Of a stretch of 29,092 bases of DNA, positions 1-7,328 are shown piece by piece. The stretch covers positions 1 through 29,092 of the forward strand of contig DASYSA010000030.1 of assembly GCA_036003885.1 (NCBI GenBank), written 5' to 3'. A program made the position numbers and the translations under genes. Source of the DNA: DASYSA01 sp036003885 (lineage in GTDB: Bacteria > Acidobacteriota > Blastocatellia > UBA7656). Each line of letters opens with the position of its first letter. Position 1 is the stretch's first letter. The notes under the pieces were generated by a model. That model ran no database searches and was not told where the DNA came from. It saw nothing but the letters and a program-made list of their open reading frames with translations.

Positions 1-414
1 GACGACTCGATTAACTTTCATGACAAACAGCCTCCGGATGACGATTGCAGGCTGGCTGTGTCTTTCATGAGACTGCCCCCGATTGATTGGAGCGCGTTGC
101 GTCTATCTGAGCTTGTACATCAGGTCCTCGACAGTGACGAACGAGAGGTCGAACAGACGGGGAAGATTGTTGAAGAGCAGCGGGGGCATCTCGAGCTGGC
201 ATGGGCTGAAGTCCAATTCGTGGATCCCAAGGAAAAGCGCAAGGCCTTCTCCCGGATATGCCTGGGTCGCGAGTCAAACATCCAGTGCCTGATCACCTTT
301 GACTTCTGGGCAGACGATGCTGAGCTGCTGCGGCCGGTATGGGATGAGGTATTGCGATCTTTGGATCTCGCAAGGTATGTGAGCGACCCCACGGTTGGCG
401 ACGTGATCCATTGA
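1..414 (+). CDS. Hypothetical protein, 5' end outside the window
   Basis: The reading frame is open from base 1 to the TGA at 412-414, so this is probably the C-terminal 137 residues of a longer protein; the first in-window start would be GTG at 58. The codons before 58 read as ordinary polar protein sequence, which supports a start outside the window. The visible part is soluble, acidic and has no membrane segment. Its end (ITFDFWADDAELLRPVWDEV) resembles the last strand and helix of small Mog1/PsbP/DcrB-like domains, but this is only a resemblance. No function is assigned. The next gene starts 34 bases downstream on the same strand. Confidence 0.6.
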   Translation, partial: DDSINFHDKQPPDDDCRLAVSFMRLPPIDWSALRLSELVHQVLDSDEREVEQTGKIVEEQRGHLELAWAEVQFVDPKEKRKAFSRICLGRESNIQCLITFDFWADDAELLRPVWDEVLRSLDLARYVSDPTVGDVIH

Positions 415-448
415 GGCGCAAGAGCGATACTGAAAAAAGGATTAACAA

Positions 449-1171
449 ATGCGATCTGTTCTTCTACTCTTTGCGTTTACAGTCTTCGCATCAAGTGCCG
501 CCTCGGCCCAGAACGCCTATCTTTATGACGCGAGGTTCGTGCAGGCCGCTCCCGGCAAGCTGCCCGATCTGATCGATCACTACAAAGCCAGACTCTCTAC
601 TTATCAGCCGATCGGAGACGAACCTCCTCTGTGGATTAGACACAGCCAGGGCGACAAGTGGGACCTGATGCTCTTGTTTCCTATGGGGAGCTACGGCGAA
701 TACTATCGCGCCGACCGCGAAACAAAGAGAAGGCAGTCCGAGCAGGCATTCGCGGGCAAGTTCAAAGGACTGGTCGCGTGGCAAGAGGATCTGTTCGTAT
801 ACGGCCCAGCGCTGGAAAAACTGCGGGAGGCTTACCCCAGGGCCGGCTTCTTTCATCTGGAAATATTCCAGGCGCTGCCGGGCAAACACGCCGAGCTCTA
901 CCGGGAGCGCGAGATGGAGAATGCGTATCTACGAGCGCTCAAACGGCCCGAGAACTTCATCTTCGTTCGCGACCAGGGAGCGGCCTGGGATCTGTTCACA
1001 CTAGGGTTCTATCGAAATCTGAAACACTACGCCGAGAGCGCGGACATCTCCGAAAACGACCAGGAGGCGGCTGCCAGGGCTGCGGGGTTTGAAGGCGCCG
1101 CGCGAATCGGCCCCTACCTGAGAACGCTCATCGCCATGCATCACGACACACTCGCGGTAGCGGTGAAGTGA
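449..1171 (+). CDS. Secreted NIPSNAP-like (dimeric alpha/beta barrel) protein
   Basis: A 240-residue protein with a clear Sec signal peptide (residues 1-20, ending ASSAASAQ). An AAAAAAGG stretch at 434-440 lies 8 nt before the ATG. The mature part appears to contain two related halves: residues 22-120 start with YLYDARFVQAAPGKLPDLID and residues 130-235 start with FFHLEIFQALPGKHAELYRE. Each half has the pattern of a ferredoxin-like NIPSNAP/ABM dimeric barrel (strand, APGK turn, long helix, strand with a conserved WDL). The internal duplication is visible; the fold assignment is inferred from the pattern. Substrate and role are unknown. It is probably periplasmic. Confidence 0.7.
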   Translation: MRSVLLLFAFTVFASSAASAQNAYLYDARFVQAAPGKLPDLIDHYKARLSTYQPIGDEPPLWIRHSQGDKWDLMLLFPMGSYGEYYRADRETKRRQSEQAFAGKFKGLVAWQEDLFVYGPALEKLREAYPRAGFFHLEIFQALPGKHAELYREREMENAYLRALKRPENFIFVRDQGAAWDLFTLGFYRNLKHYAESADISENDQEAAARAAGFEGAARIGPYLRTLIAMHHDTLAVAVK

Positions 1172-1306
1172 ACGACCTGTCGAGAGAGGCAGTGTGTCCC
1201 TGGCTACTGCATCCTGTCAGCATCGAGCGAGATCCTTCGAAAAGAAATCTTCTGGACTACTCCAATCTGAGTGTGATACTCAACCAACAAAGGGGGCTTC
1301 CAACAA

Positions 1307-2314
1307 ATGACAACCAGGTTGAATCGACAGTGGCGGCTTGCGGCGCGGCCCGAAGGCTTTATCAAAGACTCGGATTTTAAGTGGACCGAGGAACCCGCGC
1401 CCTCGCCATCGGAGGGTGAACTGCTGGTGCGCAATCTCTACCTGTCTCTGGATCCGACGAACCGGGGGTGGATGAATGCAGAGGCCACCTATCTTCCGCC
1501 CGTAGGGATTGGCGAAGTGATGCGCGGCATAACGATCGGCGTAGTGGAACAGTCACGCAATCCGACCTTTCCCGAAGGCAGTCATGTTCAGGGCATGTTC
1601 GGCTGGCAAGACTACGCAATTTCGAACGGCACAGGTCTCACAAAGCTGCCTGACAATCCATCGATTCCGCTGCCCGCTTACTTTGCGGTCTTCGGCCACA
1701 TTGGGATGACCGCCTATTTCGGTCTGTTGGACATCGGAAAGCCGAAGGCCGGCGAAACGCTGGTTGTATCAGCAGCGGGTGGCGCGACTGGGTCGCTGGT
1801 CGGGCAGATCGGCAAGATCAAAGGATGCCGCGTCGTCGGGATCGCCGGCGGCGAAGCAAAATGCCGATGGCTCACCGATGATCTCGGTTTCGATGCTGCC
1901 ATCGACTACAAAGCCGGATCGGTTCTTGAAGGGTTAAAGAAACACTGCCCTGCCGGAGTCGATGTCTACTTTGAAAACGTAGGCGGCGAAATACTCGATG
2001 CAGTGCTGAGCGTGATCAATCTAAAGGCGCGCATTGCGTTGTGCGGGTTGATCTCGCAGTACAATGCGAAGGAGAGGGTGCCTGGGCCATACAACTTCGC
2101 CAACATTCTTGTTCGCCGAGCTCGCATCGAAGGATTTATCGTGCTCGACTACACTCCCCGGGCTCAGGAGGCGTTCGCGGATCTTGGGAAGTGGCTTGCG
2201 GAGGGCCGGCTAAAATACCGCGTGGACATGGTCGAGGGTCTCGATCAGGCGCCGCACGGGTTGAACAAACTGTTCGAGGGAAGCAATCAAGGCAAGCTGG
2301 TAGTGAAAATATAG
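1307..2314 (+). CDS. NADP-dependent MDR-family oxidoreductase (leukotriene B4 dehydrogenase / CurA type)
   Basis: 335 residues, the usual length for the zinc-independent medium-chain dehydrogenase/reductases that reduce enone double bonds with NADPH. The N-terminal domain carries the subfamily signature SLDPTNRGWMN (about residues 47-57). The Rossmann nucleotide-binding loop is AAGGATGSLVGQIGK (from about residue 156), followed by the DYKAG segment typical of this family. No zinc-ligand cysteine set is seen. Start: AGGGGG at 1291-1296 lies 10 nt before the ATG. Cytosolic; the physiological substrate cannot be read from the sequence. The secreted esterase gene follows 95 nt downstream on the same strand, with no evident pathway link. 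Confidence 0.88.
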   Translation: MTTRLNRQWRLAARPEGFIKDSDFKWTEEPAPSPSEGELLVRNLYLSLDPTNRGWMNAEATYLPPVGIGEVMRGITIGVVEQSRNPTFPEGSHVQGMFGWQDYAISNGTGLTKLPDNPSIPLPAYFAVFGHIGMTAYFGLLDIGKPKAGETLVVSAAGGATGSLVGQIGKIKGCRVVGIAGGEAKCRWLTDDLGFDAAIDYKAGSVLEGLKKHCPAGVDVYFENVGGEILDAVLSVINLKARIALCGLISQYNAKERVPGPYNFANILVRRARIEGFIVLDYTPRAQEAFADLGKWLAEGRLKYRVDMVEGLDQAPHGLNKLFEGSNQGKLVVKI

Positions 2315-2409
2315 CCGACGAGCGTTGTGGTTTAGGCCGGGATACGCAGGACAGATCCATAAACGAGGCTCGCTGGCACACGCCCTTACAAAATCATACG
2401 AGGTGAACT

Positions 2410-3966
2410 ATGCGACGACGTACATCGATCGGACTCATTTCAGCTCTCATTGTCGCGCTGTTATCGCCATCTCAAGCGCCTGCCCAAACTCCTGCCGGTT
2501 CGACACCGCTGCGATTTCGAATCACTCTCGCCAAAGAGCTGGGCCCGTCCGCCGGTCGCCTGATGGTGTTGATGACCGACTCACAGCGCGAGCAACAGAC
2601 TCTCACCATAGGATTCGTTCCCGGCAGCACATGGGTCGCCGCGATGGAGATCCCCACCTTTGCGGCTGGCGGCACAATTGACTTCAATCCGGATCGCCTT
2701 GCTTACCCGCTGCCTTTCTCCCAGGCCAAGCCCGGCGCCTATCAGTTCATGGCGCTGCTTGATACCGACCACACATACGCGTATCACGCTCAGGACGAGG
2801 GCGACCTGACCAGTGAGGTGATCAAAGTTGAGAACGTGAATCAGGGAAACGCCGCGCCGATTCAACTCTCGCTAACGCGTCGCACTCCGGTGCGTTCAAA
2901 ACCTGCCGACACAGAAAGCGTCAAGCTTGTGGAGTTTCAGAGCAAGATGCTCTCTGACTTCTGGGGCCGCCCGATTACGATGCGCGCGGGTGTGGTGTTG
3001 CCGCCTGGCTACGCCAAAGACCCTCGCCGATCTTATGCCACCGTCTATCAGGTCCATGGCTTCGGCGGCAACCACACAGGCGCCTGGAGACAGGCCGGCG
3101 GGCTCACTCAACGTATGAGCGACGGCAAACAGGCCGAGATGGTTCACGTTTTCCTCGACGGCTCATTTCCGACGGGCCATCACGAGTTCGCCGATTCGGT
3201 TAACAATGGTCCCTGGGGCCGCGCGCTCACTCAGGAGCTCATCCCCCATCTCGAAAAGCAATTCAGGCTCATAGCTAAACCCTACGCCCGCTTCTTGACC
3301 GGTCATTCCTCTGGAGGCTGGAGCACTCTCTGGCTGCAGGTCACCTATCCCGACTTTTTCGGCGGCACGTGGTCCACAGCTCCTGATCCCGTCGATCTTC
3401 ACAACTTCACCGGCATCGACGCGACGCCGGGATCGACAGACAACGCTTACCGGACCCGAGACGGCAAGCCGAAGAACCTCGTGCGAATGGGCGGAAAGGA
3501 GTTGGTCACAACTCAGGAGTTTGCCCAACAGGAAGAAGTGGTGGGCGAGTACGGCGGCCAGTTCGCATCGTTCGAGTGGGTCTGGAGCCCCCGCGGGGAG
3601 GACGGCCGGCCGATGAAGATGTTCAATCGCCAGACCGGCGAGCTGAATCAGGAAGTACTGCGCGCCTGGCAGAAGTATGACATTCGACTTATTCTCGAGC
3701 AGAACTGGGCGACCCTCGGACCGAAGCTGCGCGGTAAGATCAACGTGATATGCGGCGGCGCGGACACGTTTCATCTTAACGAGGCGGTGGTTTTGCTTTG
3801 CGATTTCTTGAAACAGAAGGGTAGCGATGCGGTCTGCGAAATAGTGCCGGAGCGAGATCACGGAGATCTCTTCCGTCCATATCAGACCTATCCTGATGGA
3901 CTCGCCGCGCGAATCTACAAAGAGATGCAGGCGAAGTTCGAAGCGGGATCCAGGGCGGGGAAGTAA
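2410..3966 (+). CDS. Secreted alpha/beta-hydrolase, putative esterase (esterase D / feruloyl esterase-like)
   Basis: 518 residues with a signal peptide (1-26, ending SQAPAQ) and an AGGTGA ribosome site just before the ATG. Residues 28-155 form a beta-rich N-terminal domain. An esterase domain follows, with nucleophile motif GHSSGGW (Ser300), a candidate acid in GGADTF (Asp452) and the late histidine in ERDHGDLF (His484). YQVHGFGGNHTGAW supplies the oxyanion-hole HGFGG. The spacing fits a complete catalytic triad. The protein probably hydrolyses carboxylic esters, perhaps on plant polymers or siderophores, in the periplasm or outside the cell; the substrate is not determined. The stop codon is followed immediately by an octad repeat element. 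Confidence 0.82.
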   Translation: MRRRTSIGLISALIVALLSPSQAPAQTPAGSTPLRFRITLAKELGPSAGRLMVLMTDSQREQQTLTIGFVPGSTWVAAMEIPTFAAGGTIDFNPDRLAYPLPFSQAKPGAYQFMALLDTDHTYAYHAQDEGDLTSEVIKVENVNQGNAAPIQLSLTRRTPVRSKPADTESVKLVEFQSKMLSDFWGRPITMRAGVVLPPGYAKDPRRSYATVYQVHGFGGNHTGAWRQAGGLTQRMSDGKQAEMVHVFLDGSFPTGHHEFADSVNNGPWGRALTQELIPHLEKQFRLIAKPYARFLTGHSSGGWSTLWLQVTYPDFFGGTWSTAPDPVDLHNFTGIDATPGSTDNAYRTRDGKPKNLVRMGGKELVTTQEFAQQEEVVGEYGGQFASFEWVWSPRGEDGRPMKMFNRQTGELNQEVLRAWQKYDIRLILEQNWATLGPKLRGKINVICGGADTFHLNEAVVLLCDFLKQKGSDAVCEIVPERDHGDLFRPYQTYPDGLAARIYKEMQAKFEAGSRAGK

Positions 3967-3967
3967 G

Positions 3968-4100
3968 AGTGGGAGAATGGGGGAGTGGGAGTGTGGGAGA
4001 ATGGGAGAATGGGACTGTGGGAGTATGGGAGTATGGGAGTGTGGGAGAATGAGAGAGACAGCGGTCGGACCTTCTCCCCTTCTCCCCTTCTCTCAGAGTG
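3968..4100. repeat. Octad tandem repeat forming an inverted repeat
   Basis: From about 3968 to 4055 the plus strand is built of 8-bp units close to GGGAGAAT or GGGAGTGT. After a short spacer, the opposite strand of the same unit appears as CTTCTCCC repeats at 4070-4094. The 15-mer at 3995-4009 pairs with 4072-4086 with one mismatch. The element starts 2 nt after the esterase stop. Runs of GGG every 8 bp could also form a G-quadruplex. Confidence 0.75.
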
Positions 4101-4156
4101 TGGGAGTGTAGCCAGGTTCAGTATTCGACTGACTGAAAAGGGGAATTGAGATCAAG

Positions 4157-5437
4157 ATGAGGCGTACTATCCCGGCGATCCTCCTGGTCCTTCATTGCGT
4201 GATCGCGCAAGGCGGGGATGATTGGCCCCAGTTCCGGGGGCCCGAGGGAAATGGTCACTCCGATGCCCGCGATCTGCCGCTGAATTGGAGCGAGACGAAG
4301 AACGTCGTCTGGAAGACTCCGATTCATGGCCGGGGTTGGTCCTCACCTGTAATCTACGGGAGTCAAGTATGGCTGACGACTGCGACGCCGGACGGCCGCA
4401 AGCTCTATGCCCTTTGTCTTGATCGCAACACCGGACGGATCATCCAGGACCTGAAACTCTTTGACGTTGCCGACCCTCAATATGCCCATCCTTTCAACTC
4501 TTATGCGTCGCCTACTCCGGTCATTGAACCAGGGCGTGTTTACGTCACGTTCGGTTCCGCCGGCACAGCCTGCATTGACACGAAGAGCTTTCGAGTGTTG
4601 TGGGAACGGCGCGATATCGAGTGCAATCATTTCCGGGGAGCCGGCTCGTCGCCCATCGTCTTTCAAGACCTGATGATCATGAACTTTGACGGCAGCGATC
4701 AGCAATTCGTCATAGCGCTGGACAAGCGCACCGGCAAGACAGTCTGGCGGACGAAGCGTTCGATCGACTTTCAGGATCTGGAGGCCAATGGAAAGCCGGC
4801 TGCCGACGGTGACTTCCGCAAGGGCTTTGCCACGCCCCAGGTCACGATGATCAATGGACGGTGGGAGTTGATTAGCCTGGGATCCAAAGCCGCTTATTCC
4901 TACAACCCTTTCAACGGCCAGGAACTCTGGCGGGTGGAAGAACGATCGCAGCATTCGGCGAGCACGCGTCCCGTCATCGGCCACGGGATGATCTTTTATC
5001 CGACCGGATTCTCGACCGGCCAGTTGTTCGCCGTACGCACCGGCGGCAACGGGCTTATCACTGATACCCACGTGGCCTGGAAGCTCAAACGAGGCGTATC
5101 GAACAAGCCCTCAATTCTTCTGGTTGACGACCTCATCTTTATGATCAATGACACCGGGATCGCGAGCTGCATCGAGGCGAAGAGCGGGGAGGTGATCTGG
5201 CAAAAACGGATCGGGGGTGAGTATTCGGCGTCACCGGTCTATGCGGAAGGCCGTGTCTGGCTCTTCAGCGAAGACGGCAAGACATCGGTGATCCGCTCCG
5301 GCAGGAACTTCGAGCTGTTGGCGGAGAATCAGCTCGATGAGGGCTTCCTGTCTTCACCGGCAATTGCCAACAATGCCTTTTATCTCCGAACCCGGACTCA
5401 TCTGTATAGGATTGAGAAGAGACGAGACGGTCATTAA
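4157..5437 (+). CDS. Exported PQQ-type beta-propeller repeat protein
   Basis: 426 residues with a signal peptide (1-19). The mature start DDWPQFRGPEGNG is the classic opening of PQQ-like or BamB-like propeller proteins abundant in Planctomycetes and Acidobacteriota. Repeated blade motifs follow, such as LYALCLDRNTGRII, FVIALDKRTGKTVW and IASCIEAKSGEVIW, each ending in the tryptophan of a WD-like blade. About seven to eight blades fit the length. No cytochrome domain or obvious dehydrogenase active-site set is seen, so it is called a scaffold or binding propeller rather than an alcohol dehydrogenase. Periplasmic by inference. It faces the next gene tail-to-tail across a hairpin element. Confidence 0.8.
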   Translation: MRRTIPAILLVLHCVIAQGGDDWPQFRGPEGNGHSDARDLPLNWSETKNVVWKTPIHGRGWSSPVIYGSQVWLTTATPDGRKLYALCLDRNTGRIIQDLKLFDVADPQYAHPFNSYASPTPVIEPGRVYVTFGSAGTACIDTKSFRVLWERRDIECNHFRGAGSSPIVFQDLMIMNFDGSDQQFVIALDKRTGKTVWRTKRSIDFQDLEANGKPAADGDFRKGFATPQVTMINGRWELISLGSKAAYSYNPFNGQELWRVEERSQHSASTRPVIGHGMIFYPTGFSTGQLFAVRTGGNGLITDTHVAWKLKRGVSNKPSILLVDDLIFMINDTGIASCIEAKSGEVIWQKRIGGEYSASPVYAEGRVWLFSEDGKTSVIRSGRNFELLAENQLDEGFLSSPAIANNAFYLRTRTHLYRIEKRRDGH

Positions 5438-5451
5438 GCCATCACGGACGA

Positions 5452-5510
5452 GGCCACGAATTGCACGAATGATCACGAATAATTCGTGTCGATTCGTGTA
5501 GTTCGTGGCC
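5452..5510. repeat. Palindrome of CACGAAT units between convergent genes
   Basis: The left arm (5452-5480) contains CACGAAT three times, at 5455, 5464 and 5474. The right arm (5482-5510) is its reverse complement with about six mismatches over 29 bp, and the outer ends GGCCACGAA / TTCGTGGCC are perfect. It begins 15 nt after the propeller gene stop, between two convergent genes, so it could end transcription from both sides. There is no U-tract. Confidence 0.8.
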
Positions 5511-5581
5511 CCGCACCCTTTCTGGCAGCTCGTCTCGGTTTGAATGCACCTTCGCTGAGGAATTCTTTGCCCGATTGGGCT

Positions 5582-7003
5582 TCAACTTCGTGCCGGAATT
5601 ATACGCCCGGTCTTCGAGGCAGAGGGCTGCCTCAGACCGTCTCTTAGCACACGAAGCAGCGCCCCCGGCTTGAAGATCTCGGCTGGTGGATGCGTCATTG
5701 TCATTATTCTGAAAAACAGGCGCGAGATCTCTTTGTCGCGCAGTGTTGCTCTATGCACTTTTCCTAAGTACCAATTGATGAGGTCGGTCCCTACAGGCCT
5801 CGGGCCCTCAACCTGCGGATAGCGGAGGTCTTCGCCCACTGCCATGGTCCAGGCATGGTCCACTGCCTTCGCGGTCCTCTTGAAAAAGTTCGGCGCGATC
5901 ATATCCAGATCATCACGCGCCATCGCGATCTCGAGGCAGTGCTCGAGCGCTTCAGCGCCCATTGCACTGACCGTCATTCCCTGGCCATAAACCGGGTTAA
6001 AACTGCAAATCGCGTCGCCGATCACCAGATATCCCGCCGGAAAGCTCTTCATCTTCTCGTAGTGGCGCCGCAGGTTTGACGGCAGCTTGTGCGTGACAAA
6101 GTCGGTGATCGGCTCGGCTCGGCTGATGACGTCGTGAATGTCGAGTGCTGCGAACGTTCGGGCAAATTCAAGGAAGCCCTTTTCTTCGGCCGGCGCGTGG
6201 TCGCCGAGCCAGCCTGCGAGCGTCACAATCCAGCGGCCTCCCTCCATAGGGAACAGCACGCCTCCCCGTGTCTCGAGCGGCGGAGTCGGCATCGTGAACA
6301 CAGCCTTAGCGCCCTCCAGACATCCCGGTCGTTGCCGGTAGATCCGGGTCGTGTACCCTACTCCGACCTGGACAGCCGTCTCTTCGGGCCGCGGGTAGCC
6401 AAGAGCTTCGAGCCACCTCGGCGATTGCGACCCTCGGCCTGTCGCATCGACGACCAGGTCTGCGTTGATTACCTCCTCCGGCGATTCACGCCGTTGAATC
6501 GTCACCCCCGTGACCCGGCGGTGATCGGACGTCGCAACCAGACCCTTGACGTCGCACTGGTCTATGCAGCGCAGGTTATGAAGGGCCAGCACGCGGCGGC
6601 GCACCCCTGATTCGAGGAAGGGCCTGCTCATCGAGAGCACCGTGATGCCACTCTCAAATCGAAGCTTGTAGCCGCCATACTGATACCACAGGACGTCGCC
6701 CGGTATGTCGCATCTGATCGCGCCGCCGTCTTGTAGTTCGCGCGGCAGACCGGGAAACAGCCGCGATATGATCTGCTCTCCCTTTGTGAGAAGCGCGTGC
6801 AGGTGGCGGCCCTGGGGCACTCCTTTTCGATTCTCGGCGCTTTCCGGCAAGGCATCGCGTTCAATGAGCGTGACATGATCGAAAAATTCCGTAAGCACGC
6901 GTGCGGCCAATAGGCCGGCCATACTACCGCCGAGTACAACGGCGTTCCTGCCGCTCCGCCGCCCCCTGAATCTGCCGTCCTCGTAAGTTGTCTGCTGTGT
7001 CAT
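5582..7003 (-). CDS. FAD-dependent monooxygenase / geranylgeranyl reductase-like oxidoreductase
   Basis: 473 residues. The FAD-binding Rossmann motif GGSMAG is at residues 25-30 with the acidic ribose binder in LIERD. The second FAD motif, GDAICSFNPVYGQG, has its aspartate at residue 330. An ATG motif (VVDATGRGSQSPRWLEALGY) lies between them. This order matches group A flavoprotein monooxygenases, squalene epoxidases and geranylgeranyl reductases. Start: an AAGGAGAG ribosome site precedes the ATG at 7003. It probably hydroxylates or reduces a hydrophobic cyclic or isoprenoid substrate in the cytosol; the substrate is unknown. It is divergent from the molybdoenzyme gene across a region carrying a GC-rich heptad palindrome. 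Confidence 0.82.
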   Translation of the reverse strand: MTQQTTYEDGRFRGRRSGRNAVVLGGSMAGLLAARVLTEFFDHVTLIERDALPESAENRKGVPQGRHLHALLTKGEQIISRLFPGLPRELQDGGAIRCDIPGDVLWYQYGGYKLRFESGITVLSMSRPFLESGVRRRVLALHNLRCIDQCDVKGLVATSDHRRVTGVTIQRRESPEEVINADLVVDATGRGSQSPRWLEALGYPRPEETAVQVGVGYTTRIYRQRPGCLEGAKAVFTMPTPPLETRGGVLFPMEGGRWIVTLAGWLGDHAPAEEKGFLEFARTFAALDIHDVISRAEPITDFVTHKLPSNLRRHYEKMKSFPAGYLVIGDAICSFNPVYGQGMTVSAMGAEALEHCLEIAMARDDLDMIAPNFFKRTAKAVDHAWTMAVGEDLRYPQVEGPRPVGTDLINWYLGKVHRATLRDKEISRLFFRIMTMTHPPAEIFKPGALLRVLRDGLRQPSASKTGRIIPARS

Positions 7004-7120
7004 GCCGGTTTCTCTCTCCTTATCGCTCGAGTTTCTAAACCGACGGTAATATAAACATCGAGCACCTTTTAAATCTTTAAAGACTCCTAAATTTCATCTA
7101 AAGATTCGTCGATCGGAGCA

Positions 7121-7248
7121 GGGGTCAGGGGCCGGGGGTCGGCGGTCAGGGACCATGGGGCGGCGTCCTGGGCCAGGTGCAGTTTAAGGCACGCGCCTGG
7201 CCCTAATGCTGCTGCCCGACCCTGATCCCTGGCCCCCGGCCCCTGACT
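7121..7248. repeat. GC-rich heptad inverted repeat (GGTCAGG units)
   Basis: The left arm at 7123-7150 reads as four 7-bp units (GGTCAGG, GGCCGGG, GGTCGGC, GGTCAGG). The right arm at 7221-7248 holds the complementary heptads (CCTGATC, CCTGGCC, CCCGGCC, CCTGACT). The arms match over about 27 bp with a few mismatches and enclose a 70-bp spacer. It lies between two divergent genes, so it is not a simple terminator. Confidence 0.75.
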
Positions 7249-7328
7249 ATGATATAGCTTGGAAACTAAGAGGAAGGCTGGAAACGCCGTTGCTAGCAGC
7301 GGAACTAACGAGAGGAAAATTGGAATAG

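Noticed and set aside
3163..3861. Open minus-strand frame of 232 codons
   Set aside because: Antisense to the esterase catalytic domain, whose motifs are intact on the plus strand.
4343..5071. Open minus-strand frame of 242 codons
   Set aside because: Antisense to the propeller protein; no start signal or domain.
7020..7110. Promoter for the FAD monooxygenase gene (AT-rich TTTAAA / TATATT on the minus strand)
   Set aside because: Spacing and boxes are too poor to call one position.
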